A DNA stretch of 10,421 nucleotides from Strigomonas culicis (GCA_000482145.1 AUXH01000652.1:1-10421); one strand, 5' to 3'; counted from the first letter of the stretch, positions 1 to 7,307 are shown. Made by a program: numbers and translations. Notes: a model not told the origin generated them from the sequence alone.

Positions 1-18
1 GAGAGAGAGAGAGAGAGA
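1..18. repeat. (GA)9 dinucleotide repeat at the left edge
   Basis: Nine perfect GA units start at the first base of the window, so the repeat may continue outside it. On the coding strand it reads (TC)n and may be part of a splice-acceptor pyrimidine tract. Confidence 0.95.
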
Positions 19-732
19 AAAGGAGAGAACAGGAATTGGAGCACAATAAGCAACGTGAGCTCCTTCGGCGCAGTGTGACTGACACCAGGTCATACAGCAT
101 ACTCCATGGTGTCCAATAGGTACACATGGAGCGTTCCCATATTAAAAAAAAAACGTACATATGTATGTATGTATATATCGATGAAAGCCCATCATTTAAA
201 ACCGAAAAGAGGTCTTAAAAAAAAAAAAACATATTTACTCTTTTTTTTTTTTAACGTTATATTGTCTTCTTTTTTTTTGCTTTTGCAATTGTATTGATAA
301 AATATTTCTTTTTCTTTCATTATTATTGTCCTTCGCTGCCTTCTGTAAGACTACGTTGTTCAATAAATAATAGTAATAAAACTGCCCGGTTGGTATCATC
401 ACACATAGGGGGCGGGTACAACAAACAAACAAAAGGGCCTACACAAACGAGCTTGGGGTTTTCTGTTGTCCTTTTATTCCTCATTCTTCCGTAATGTATG
501 CATGTCTTGTATCAGAATTTACACATACCCTCCCTGTGAATATGGCACTGTGGAGAATAACAAACAGTAGCGAGAAGATCAAATAAAGTACAAAAAAAAA
601 CTCTACGTGTGTGCAGTGCCGCTGCGTAAAGCTATTTTTGCTTTGTTTGGCTGTATATCTACTATCGAGATTGATGGTGTGGGTATACGTATACATACAT
701 ATGGGTGTGTGATACTTGACACTGACGGCTTC
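1..732 (-). other. PDI 3' UTR and intergenic region
   Basis: No gene is supported here. The stretch follows the PDI stop and should contain its 3' UTR and polyadenylation site. It is AT-rich with several A and T runs (for example 144-153, 217-229, 241-252, 592-600) and short TATG/TATA repeats at 158-178 and 684-704. Positions 1-33 are almost pure purine on the plus strand, so pyrimidine on the coding strand, and could be the splice tract of the next gene beyond the left edge. Confidence 0.7.
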
Positions 733-2145
733 TTACAGGTCCGCACTGTCGTCAGAAGAAGGGGCTTCCATGTGGGAGCGAACGAACTTCGTCATGTCCT
801 CAAGGGTGCGATCCCCCGAGTAGGAAATGCCGGCGCCGTTCTTGATGAAGTACAGAGTCGGGAAGCCCTTCACCTCGAACAGCTCGCGGTCCACATCGTT
901 CTCGGTGGCATCGAGCTTGGCAATCAGAACGTCTTCCTTCTCAAACGCCTCCGCCAGCTTGTCGAACACGGGGTGCAGCTTCTTGCAGTGCCCGCACCAC
1001 GGCGCATAAAAGAGAACAAACATGGGCTTCTTCTCCTGGACGTACTTGGCGAAGGTCGTGCCGACAAGGGTCGTAAGGCCATTTGTCGTCTCCGTCTTAG
1101 GGGCCTCTTCCGATTTGAGCGTGGGCGAGATCTTCTTGTCGAGGACAGCCGTAATGAACTCCTCGAGAGCCTTCGACTCGATCTTCTTGTCAAGAGGGAA
1201 AACGTAGTGCTTGTGGTCCCACTCAATCACAAAGCCGGTCTTCGTGTCCTTGGGGAGAGAGAGCTGCTCGCCGAAGCCGCCGTACAGCCCACTGTCGACG
1301 GATGCGAAAATAATACGGGGGCGCATCTTTTCAGCGATCGCCTTCACCGCCTTCGCCTCCGTGCACACGAGGGTCGTTACAAAGAGGTAACCGAGAGGGA
1401 ACTTCATATTGGAGATGTCCAAGTAATTCTTGAAGCTGCTGGGCGTCACCTCACCGAAGGTGGCAACCTTGGCAAAGTTCAGAAACTTGGTGAACTTGTC
1501 CTCGAAGTCAGAGGACAGGAGGTCATCCGTGTACTTGTGCACCTTGCCGCCGGAGTAGAAGACGATGCTCTCCATGGGAGCATCAGCAGCAATGGACGCG
1601 TCGGTGCCAACAGCAAAGGCGACAACCTTGCTCAGATCCTTCGCAATAGGCGTCAGCCTTGTCACAACGTCACCATCCTCGGAAGCGGTCTTGACCAAAG
1701 CGACACCGAGACCCAAGGCAATCAGCTCATCCAGCTCCTTCTGCGACTTAACAGGCGTAAAAAGAGGGCTGCTCAGGGAACGCACGTAGGAGATGATCTC
1801 CTCAGCAGTACGGCCACCCTCGTAGTTCTCCACCTTCTCGCCCTTGCGAAACACGATCAGCGTAGGGAAGCCCTTGATGTCGTACTTCTCAGCCAGCTTC
1901 TTCTCCACCGTGCAATCGACCTTCACGAGGGAAGCCTGTTCCTTCAGGGCATCTGCGGCCTTTTCGAACTCCGGCGCAAGCGACTTGCAGTGGCCACACC
2001 AGGGGGCATAGAACTTGACAATAGAGACCTTGTCCTTGGCGATGATATCGTCCAAGTTCTTCTCCGTGCCGGTGATGACCTCGGCACATGCAAAAGTGCT
2101 GAGTAACAGCACCGCGAGAATACACAAAGTAAAGAACTTTGACAT
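733..2145 (-). CDS. PDI: Protein disulfide isomerase, two active thioredoxin domains, ER lumen
   Basis: This enzyme forms, breaks and rearranges disulfide bonds in proteins folding in the ER lumen. The 470-residue product begins with a signal peptide (hydrophobic core about residues 7-19, likely cleavage after Ala21). The first thioredoxin domain carries APWCGHC (cysteines 50 and 53) with the cis-proline loop GFPT at 92-95. Two divergent non-catalytic thioredoxin-like domains follow, about 128-340. The second active domain has APWCGHC (cysteines 384 and 387) and GFPT at 427-430. This a-b-b'-a' order and the length match classical PDI. The C-terminus is acidic and ends SADL, a non-standard KDEL-like signal. 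The start chosen is the first ATG in frame; the reading frame extends upstream only through non-ATG codons. TTA, CTA and TCA codons are absent from 456 consecutive codons, suggesting strong codon bias and high expression. Function is very secure. Confidence 0.97.
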   Translation of the reverse strand: MSKFFTLCILAVLLLSTFACAEVITGTEKNLDDIIAKDKVSIVKFYAPWCGHCKSLAPEFEKAADALKEQASLVKVDCTVEKKLAEKYDIKGFPTLIVFRKGEKVENYEGGRTAEEIISYVRSLSSPLFTPVKSQKELDELIALGLGVALVKTASEDGDVVTRLTPIAKDLSKVVAFAVGTDASIAADAPMESIVFYSGGKVHKYTDDLLSSDFEDKFTKFLNFAKVATFGEVTPSSFKNYLDISNMKFPLGYLFVTTLVCTEAKAVKAIAEKMRPRIIFASVDSGLYGGFGEQLSLPKDTKTGFVIEWDHKHYVFPLDKKIESKALEEFITAVLDKKISPTLKSEEAPKTETTNGLTTLVGTTFAKYVQEKKPMFVLFYAPWCGHCKKLHPVFDKLAEAFEKEDVLIAKLDATENDVDRELFEVKGFPTLYFIKNGAGISYSGDRTLEDMTKFVRSHMEAPSSDDSADL

Positions 2146-2154
2146 TGTGATACT

Positions 2155-2224
2155 CTTCGTTCCGAAGCGTAAACACAAATATGAAAGGGATGGAAGTGCA
2201 AAAGAAAAAAAAAGAGGGAGAAGA
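2155..2224 (-). promoter_or_regulatory. Predicted spliced-leader acceptor for PDI
   Basis: A strong pyrimidine tract (complement of 2200-2224) has no AG after it until 2156-2155, which would leave a leader of only 9 bases. A second candidate, CAG with AG at 2240-2239, follows an earlier tract (complement of about 2243-2280) and would leave a 93-base leader. Both keep the ATG at 2145. Confidence 0.6.
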
Positions 2225-2881
2225 TTGCTTGTAAATGACTGAGTGAAGAAAAATGTGAGACGGAAAACGAATAGAGGAAGAACGTTATTTCAATGATTAC
2301 AGAAACAAAAACACGTCACATATAGATCTATGTGTGTAGGGTAGAGAATGGAAGAGTCGAGGAGAGTGTACGTGGCTCCGAAGAGTACGCAACACTTACA
2401 ACGACCAAAAGAAAAGGAAAGGGAAAATAAGAGAAAGATTGACAAAGGAAAGGTAATAAAGTAAAACAAAAAGAAAAAATAATAATTTCATTTTTTTTTT
2501 GTAGTGCAGATTATTGACTATCATTCACGAGTCCCGTACTAAGTAAGCAGTGACGTTTAAATGATAGAAGAATTACTTCTTATTATTTTTCTTCTTCTCC
2601 TTCTTTAAAAAAAAATGGTTTTCTTCTTTAAAAAAGGTATAGTAAGAAAAGTAAGAAAAGTAAGAAAAGTAAGAAAAGGTAAGAGTTCTTTCTTCTTTTT
2701 TTCAAGCATCCGTTTGACTCTCCTTAGGTATGAAGATATCAAATGTTAAGAAAAAAAAAAAACAAGAAGAATTAGTTTAGCATGTTCAGACTTTATTATC
2801 GTCTTTCTTGTGGGTATTGATGTATTTATTTATTAATGAATTTTGATTATTTTTGATTTTTTGAGTATATTGTTCGCTTGT
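2225..2881 (-). other. Desaturase 3' UTR and intergenic region
   Basis: This gene-free stretch lies between the desaturase stop and the PDI splice tract. It contains T-rich and A-rich blocks, a 9-base tandem repeat at 2642-2677 and flanking sequences able to pair with it. I see no open frame or RNA gene with support. Part of it is the desaturase 3' UTR; the polyadenylation site cannot be placed. Confidence 0.7.
2642..2677. repeat. 9-base tandem repeat, four perfect copies
   Basis: The unit GTAAGAAAA is repeated four times without a mismatch, followed by a degenerate partial copy (GGTAAGAG) to 2685. In the desaturase transcript it reads as a pyrimidine-rich TTTTCTTAC repeat, within the expected 3' UTR. 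Confidence 0.95.
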
Positions 2882-4063
2882 TCAATCATCTAAAGCGGGC
2901 TTCGACGCGACGTCCTTCATGACGGCAAAGTTAAGCTTGGCAATTTCAACAATACCGTTTACGTGGAAAGGCAGCCCATTCTCCTCCGAGAACTTCTTCA
3001 GTAGAGGACGCGCCTGCGGGTATCGGTAGCGTGGGACCATCGGGAGGAGATGGTGCTCCAGCTGGTACTGCATACCACCGAAAAAGAACTCAAAAAAGGG
3101 ATCATCGCAACGAACACCACGCGTGGAGCGGTATTGGTCAACAATGTAGTTGTATTTATCATCAGAATCTATCATTTCCTCAGTTTGGTGATTAGCCGTG
3201 ACCACAACCGCAACGAAAAAGCCACCAACAATGATACTTCCGAGAGAAACCTTCCATGGGAGTCCAAAGATCAGCCACGAATAGTTCAGAGCGATGACCG
3301 CAAGCTCTAGCTTACTGCGGCTGCCCAGAGCGTACCGTAAGGACTGCAGACGCCATGAAACGTAGAGAAGCGAGTACGCAAACAGAAAGTAGTAGTGCTG
3401 GTACGGGCGGAATGGAGTATCTTCCGATTTCTTTGGTACCCATAAGAAGATGACTGGCTCGTTGTGGATATCAGAGTCGTAGAACTTCCGGTTCGGAAAA
3501 ATGTGGTGATGGTTATGCTTGTTCGACCACCAGTCGACCGAAAACCCATTTACGCCACCAAAAATGATGGCCAACACACGGCACACTTTACCACGTCCGT
3601 GCGTGAAGTCATGGGCCAGCCAGCCAGACTGCTGCATACCAAAGCCGATCAAGAAGGTGGCCAGAACAGGATAGGTAGTACTCAGGTACACGCCCAAAGA
3701 CAGGAGAATGACGACGGGAAGAATGTCGCGGAAAACGTCCAGAAACCAGTTACGCTTGTACCACCCATCAGCTTCGAGCTGCTTCGTCAGCTTTTCAAAA
3801 TTGTACGACACTTGATCACGGGGTCCATCTCCCTCCTTAAGTGGCAAGGCCTTCATCCGCTTTAGCTTCTTGATGGCCTCCTTGGAGTGCAGTGAATAAA
3901 AGGCATCAGTCGCGTCCTTTTCGTGGAACTCGTCGCACATCAAGGCGCCTCCAGGGTGTGAGTGTCGCCAGGCAGTGCAGTCGTACCAGTTGTCGTCAAT
4001 ACGCATCACACACTTTGGAAGTGTGCTGTGGTATTCAAATGGACGCACGAGGTCAAATGGCAT
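2882..4063 (-). CDS. Cytochrome b5-fused front-end fatty acid desaturase (probably delta-6)
   Basis: This membrane di-iron enzyme inserts a double bond between an existing one and the carboxyl end of a polyunsaturated acyl chain, at the ER. The 393-residue product has an N-terminal cytochrome b5 domain with HPGG at 36-39 and a second probable haem ligand, His59. The desaturase part shows all three histidine boxes: HDFTH (151-155), HNHHH (183-187) and QLEHH (334-338). Glutamine instead of histidine opening the third box is diagnostic of front-end desaturases. Hydrophobic segments lie near 112-147, 162-176, 223-240 and 253-292. All metal-binding residues seem intact, so it should be active. Regioselectivity cannot be read from the motifs. 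Delta-6 is inferred because I recall the L. major delta-6 gene lying beside PDI on chromosome 36; delta-5 or delta-4 remain possible. The first in-frame ATG is used, 28 bases after a predicted splice acceptor. Its downstream neighbour is PDI. Confidence 0.93.
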   Translation of the reverse strand: MPFDLVRPFEYHSTLPKCVMRIDDNWYDCTAWRHSHPGGALMCDEFHEKDATDAFYSLHSKEAIKKLKRMKALPLKEGDGPRDQVSYNFEKLTKQLEADGWYKRNWFLDVFRDILPVVILLSLGVYLSTTYPVLATFLIGFGMQQSGWLAHDFTHGRGKVCRVLAIIFGGVNGFSVDWWSNKHNHHHIFPNRKFYDSDIHNEPVIFLWVPKKSEDTPFRPYQHYYFLFAYSLLYVSWRLQSLRYALGSRSKLELAVIALNYSWLIFGLPWKVSLGSIIVGGFFVAVVVTANHQTEEMIDSDDKYNYIVDQYRSTRGVRCDDPFFEFFFGGMQYQLEHHLLPMVPRYRYPQARPLLKKFSEENGLPFHVNGIVEIAKLNFAVMKDVASKPALDD

Positions 4064-4091
4064 TTTGAAAAAAAAAAAAGAACTCTTTTTT

Positions 4092-4140
4092 CTTTTTTTT
4101 TTGATAATATAACACGGACAGGGAGAGGGAAAAAGGTGTG
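4092..4140 (-). promoter_or_regulatory. Predicted spliced-leader acceptor for the desaturase
   Basis: The pyrimidine tract (complement of about 4116-4140) is followed by an A-rich stretch whose first AG is at 4093-4092; further AGs lie at 4086-4085 and 4084-4083. The first gives a 28-base leader. The leader contains 12 consecutive T residues (complement of 4068-4079) ending four bases before the ATG. Confidence 0.65.
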
Positions 4141-4238
4141 GGTGCAAAGGATAGTGTAATACATATGCTCTGCTGAGAGTCAACGGCTATACCATTCTAT
4201 TTTTCTGTTTTTTGTTGTCTGTCTTCCTACAATGTATG

Positions 4239-4260
4239 TACATATATATATATATATGTA
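4239..4260. repeat. 22-base perfect TA-rich palindrome
   Basis: An alternating AT core is bounded by TAC on the left and GTA on the right, making a perfect inverted repeat with no spacer. It lies in the 3' region of the coiled-coil gene. Confidence 0.9.
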
Positions 4261-4365
4261 TACGTGCGTGTGCGCGCGGTTCTACGTACATTACCTTCAC
4301 TTTTCCAATACAGTTGTGTAGGTGATTAAAGAATGAAAAAAAAAACTCTAGTGATGGAGCGCACC

Positions 4366-5421
4366 CTAACTCTGTAATGATACGGCCATGCTATCGCAGA
4401 GGGACTTCAACTCTTTGTTCTCTGTTTCCAGTCGGCTGCACTCACCTTGATACACAAGAATCTCCTTTTTCAGCTGAGACATTTTCTCATTGTACCGATC
4501 AGCTTCCACTTCAGTGCGCCTCTTAATATCTTCTGTCTTTTTGATCAGCTTCATCTTCTCTAAATTCGCGTTCGCAATGCGTTCTTGTAAATCTAGCATT
4601 TCCTGCTCAGGATCCTTTGAATTTCCCAGCGCCTCGTCGGCCGACAGCACCGCCTTTCGGTCCTTTGTAGAGCAGTCTACGGCGTATTTGGTGTCTCGCA
4701 TGACATCGGCCAGTCGGTCATTTGCCGCTGCTTGCTTGTCAAGCTCGTTCATGAGGGCTCTTCGCTCCCTCTGAATGCGCTGCGCGACGGAGAGAATCTC
4801 GGAGTCGTTAACTTGAGACAGGTTGTTCATATTGCGAGATGCTTCACTCTGTAGCTCGGCCACACGCTTCTTTTTGAGCTGAATGATCGCCTGGAACTCT
4901 CTCTCCTTCTTGGACATGAGCATAAGCGTCTGTTCCCTGGATCGCGTCAGCTCTTGGATGATTTTCAGTAACTCCTGAGTCCGTGCCTCCTCATCCCCTT
5001 GGGGACCACTGATCTTCTCATTGAGCGAGTTTTGCAAGTCATCCAGCATCGACATTAAACGCACAACGGTGAGTCTTTTTTGAGCATCTACAGACGATTC
5101 ACGCATGTTAGCAATATTATGCGACAGATTGCTGATCTCCTCTCGTACTTGCTTAATCTTATCGTCCTCGCTCACAAGCTCAGCAACATACTCATCACGC
5201 GACGCTTGTTCTGCATTCCACTTGTCCTGTTCCTTCTCTGATTCTAAGACTTGCTTCATGCGGTGAGCATCCGCATTCGTCTTGTGTGCGCTCGCCTTGG
5301 AAGATTCCAAAGCATCCGCACTACGTTGCAAGTGATAGATATCGGAATCGGTAGGCTTTGATTTTTGTGTTGTCTCTTCACGTGAATTGTTGTTTGGGGA
5401 TATAGAAACGTTGTTGTTCAT
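4366..5421 (-). CDS. Coiled-coil protein of unknown function
   Basis: I do not recognise this 351-residue protein. The first 25 or so residues are rich in Asn, Ser and Thr and probably disordered. The rest is almost entirely charged and helical, with heptad-like spacing of Leu, Ile, Met and Val. Three helical stretches can be seen, about 28-135, 142-200 and 205-345, separated by a short Gly/Pro break (ISGPQGDEE, about 137-145) and a second break near 265-275 (GNSKDPEQ). There is no signal peptide, membrane segment or catalytic motif. Such proteins are often cytoskeletal, flagellar or kinetochore components in trypanosomatids, but that is only a guess from composition. The ATG start is well placed 34 bases after a strong CAG splice acceptor, and the gene ends with TAG. 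That the gene is real is supported by length, codon content and acceptor position; function is open. Confidence 0.85.
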   Translation of the reverse strand: MNNNVSISPNNNSREETTQKSKPTDSDIYHLQRSADALESSKASAHKTNADAHRMKQVLESEKEQDKWNAEQASRDEYVAELVSEDDKIKQVREEISNLSHNIANMRESSVDAQKRLTVVRLMSMLDDLQNSLNEKISGPQGDEEARTQELLKIIQELTRSREQTLMLMSKKEREFQAIIQLKKKRVAELQSEASRNMNNLSQVNDSEILSVAQRIQRERRALMNELDKQAAANDRLADVMRDTKYAVDCSTKDRKAVLSADEALGNSKDPEQEMLDLQERIANANLEKMKLIKKTEDIKRRTEVEADRYNEKMSQLKKEILVYQGECSRLETENKELKSLCDSMAVSLQS

Positions 5422-5856
5422 CTTTGGACCCTTCTCTCAATACGTGGCTGCCAATCTGCGACGTAATAGAAGGAATGGAAGGTAAAAAAAAAAAAAGAAG
5501 TTTAGCGTATCTAACAATTCGCGGATTGGATCAACGGAAAAGATATGAACAACACAACAATACTCAAAAGGGAGTGAAAAAAAAAACTATCAAGAAAAAA
5601 AAACGAGAAATGGTGAGAGTGTGTGGGCGCGTGTGGGGAGAAAGGAAAAAGAGAGAAAAAAAAAGAGAAGGAATACGGAAAAGGGACACAACAAAAAGCA
5701 CTCAATCTAACTCTATATACTGGTTTTTTTTTGTTTTCCTTCTTCAATAATTCAACAAGAATACATGGGAACGTCATTGAAGCAGTCAGTATTCTTATTA
5801 CTATTGTACCGTGCACATTGTATGTGAGAAGACAAAAAGAGGACAGAGAAGATGGC
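5422..5856 (-). other. Intergenic region between the methyltransferase-like and coiled-coil genes
   Basis: No gene supported. The plus strand is strongly purine-rich from about 5550 to 5700, so the transcript is a long pyrimidine-rich stretch broken by short spacers. This is a large target for the trans-splicing and coupled polyadenylation machinery, probably setting the 3' end of the upstream mRNA. Confidence 0.65.
5456..5500 (-). promoter_or_regulatory. Predicted spliced-leader acceptor for the coiled-coil gene
   Basis: A tract with a long T run (complement of about 5464-5500) is followed by CGCAG, with the AG at 5457-5456. This is the first AG after the tract and gives a 34-base leader before the ATG at 5421. 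A second CAG lies about 9 bases further on. Confidence 0.8.
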
Positions 5857-6672
5857 TTAGTGATCACCCGCACCGCGCATTCGCAATACCATGGCGTAAT
5901 AAAACCCGAACAGACATCGCTTCTCCTCTGCCACCTCGTAAAGCATACTCTCCTTAATCCATTGATGGTAATCATGCGTAAAGCACATACTACTATTTGT
6001 GTTATCCTTGAAAAACCTCGCCATTCGGTTGAGCGAAGGATACGAGGATTTTCCGTAATCCATCACTAAAAAGTAGCCATCCGTTTTCATGTAAGTCGCT
6101 GCATCATCCAAGCGCTTCCGTGCCTCAAGAGAGTTGTAGTTCATTAGGTCATCGCGCACAAGCACACAATCATACTTTGCAAAACTTGGCTCTTGTGTTG
6201 CTTTCCTTTCCACTACTCCAAAATTAACAGGGCTCCCGACCCAATGGTGGTCGTTTTTCAGCATAAAGTCGAGCGTCATTGCGCGTCGCCGCTCCTCCTT
6301 ATCCGACTCCGTGAGCGTTTCGTCAATGCGATAATTACCATCATCGATGACTTTTTTCTCAACCAGATACTCCACACGCACAGCCCTAGACATCTCATAG
6401 AGACCCACGTCAGTGGAATCATACAGCTTTGGCGCTAGGTCCAACACTTTCCCGTGGCAAAATCGACGATACACGTTCTTGACCGCGCGAGACATGACTA
6501 GCTGTGGGGCAGAGCATGCACCAACGAGCGCTGCGATGCCACATACGGTGACTGCAAAAAAACGATTACGTCCTTCTACAATCTTGGCGTACTTTTCCTT
6601 TGAAATTTTGGTAGGTTCATATGCATCCTGCTCGGTACGCTGCTTTCCAAACTCCATGCGGGAACTCGACAT
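5857..6672 (-). CDS. Membrane-anchored methyltransferase-like protein, degenerate SAM motif
   Basis: This 271-residue protein has a basic, polar N-terminus, one probable membrane segment at about 38-55 (FFAVTVCGIAALVGACSA), then a domain resembling a class I SAM-dependent methyltransferase. KVLDLAP (75-81) sits where motif I is expected, but the GxGxG loop is absent. Later strands fit the fold: VNFGVVE (149-155), YDCVLVRDDL (167-176, like motif IV), then a helix and a strand TDGYFLVMDYG (197-207, like the motif after 'LkpGG'). The C-terminal KRCLFGFYYAMVLRMR (251-266) resembles the last strands. The layout, a membrane anchor followed by a methyltransferase domain, recalls OMS1/METTL7-type proteins of mitochondria or ER, but similarity is weak. 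It may be a pseudo-enzyme. The ATG at 6672 is preferred because the frame continues upstream only into pyrimidine-tract translation beyond the splice acceptor. Confidence is high that it is a gene, moderate on the fold. Confidence 0.85.
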   Translation of the reverse strand: MSSSRMEFGKQRTEQDAYEPTKISKEKYAKIVEGRNRFFAVTVCGIAALVGACSAPQLVMSRAVKNVYRRFCHGKVLDLAPKLYDSTDVGLYEMSRAVRVEYLVEKKVIDDGNYRIDETLTESDKEERRRAMTLDFMLKNDHHWVGSPVNFGVVERKATQEPSFAKYDCVLVRDDLMNYNSLEARKRLDDAATYMKTDGYFLVMDYGKSSYPSLNRMARFFKDNTNSSMCFTHDYHQWIKESMLYEVAEEKRCLFGFYYAMVLRMRGAGDH

Positions 6673-6675
6673 GGC

Positions 6676-6707
6676 TATATATATGTGTGTGGGTGTGCGT
6701 GTGTGTA
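6676..6707. repeat. Alternating TA/TG tract in the leader of the methyltransferase-like gene
   Basis: A short (TA)n run passes into an imperfect (TG)n run. In the transcript it reads as CA repeats then TATATATA just before the ATG at 6672, entirely within the predicted 54-base leader. Confidence 0.85.
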
Positions 6708-6726
6708 TTGCAAGGATAAAAAAAGA

Positions 6727-6770
6727 CTTCCAAAAACCAACGAAGAAGGGAAGAGAAAGAAACAGAAAAA
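6727..6770 (-). promoter_or_regulatory. Predicted spliced-leader acceptor for the methyltransferase-like gene
   Basis: The minus strand carries a pyrimidine-rich stretch (complement of about 6732-6770) followed by the first AG at 6728-6727. The leader would be 54 bases and would contain an alternating CA then TA repeat just before the ATG. A second short T-rich run follows the AG, so a minor acceptor closer to the ATG is possible. Confidence 0.65.
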
Positions 6771-7284
6771 TCATTGCTATCAAGGCAAAAAGAAAGAAGA
6801 CAACACGAAGAGCAATGAACAAAGTGAACAGGCTCAAGGGGATCCTAACTACATATGTATCTATTAAAAGGGATTAAAATAATAGTATTATCATTACTGC
6901 TTACTGGATATTTAGTTATTTTATATTTTTCTTTTCTTTCTTTTGGGTTTTGTTATAATATAATACTACTTGTGAAAGTAGCATCAGTTTTTTTTTTTTA
7001 ATTGTTTGTATTTTTTTCTTACTTTTTGTCTTGGTTTCTTTTAAACAAAGGGAATTAAATATGGATAAAAAAAAAACAGGAGTTACTTTAAAAGAGAATC
7101 TGCACTTAAACTACAAACACGCTGCTCTCTTTTCCTCCTTTTCAGTCATTCCATTTCGTTCGAATGCTAGAGAATGCTCTCTGGAAATTCACAAAATGAA
7201 AAAAGGGAGGGGAAGAAAAAAAAAACAGAAGCTTCAGGTGAAACAGAAAGAGGTGTATGGATGGAAAGTGTCTGTGTCCATGTC

Positions 7285-7307
7285 TGTGTGTGTGTGTGTG
7301 TGTGTGT
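7285..7307. repeat. (TG)n microsatellite in the eIF3c 3' UTR
   Basis: About eleven and a half TG units, read as (CA)n in the transcript, starting some 66 bases after the eIF3c stop codon. Imperfect TG-rich sequence extends left to about 7268. Confidence 0.95.

Larger units (their letters stand above)
4064..4365 (-). other. Intergenic region between the coiled-coil gene and the desaturase
   Basis: About 300 bases without a gene. It holds the coiled-coil gene's 3' UTR, a 22-base perfect TA-rich palindrome (4239-4260) followed by a GTGCGTGTGCGCGCG purine-pyrimidine alternating run, and the desaturase splice signal. Confidence 0.7.

Noticed and set aside
1..93. A short minus-strand open frame from an ATG at 93 running off the left edge
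   Set aside because: It is only about 31 codons, its end is translated (CT)n repeat, and no clear acceptor precedes it. It could not be told apart from chance.
481..696. A 71-codon minus-strand frame in the PDI 3' region
   Set aside because: It is composed of repeat and T-rich sequence, has no recognisable motif and no pyrimidine tract with AG close upstream.
607..2103. A long open frame on the plus strand, nearly 500 codons, opposite PDI
   Set aside because: It is in codon register with PDI and is open only because PDI avoids TTA, CTA and TCA. Its translation is compositionally odd and has no recognisable domain, and it runs against the direction of all other genes.
2642..2677. Tandem 9-base repeat considered as a CRISPR array or regulatory iteron
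   Set aside because: The units are contiguous with no spacers, and the window is eukaryotic; a simple minisatellite explains it.
4064..4183. An N-terminal extension of the desaturase
   Set aside because: It has no in-frame ATG and covers the splice tract and A/T runs; the b5 domain is complete from the ATG at 4063.
6673..6837. A hydrophobic N-terminal extension of the methyltransferase-like protein
   Set aside because: The frame is open upstream, but it lies partly beyond the predicted splice acceptor and translates the pyrimidine tract (Phe and Leu runs). It would look like an extra membrane segment but is most likely an artefact.
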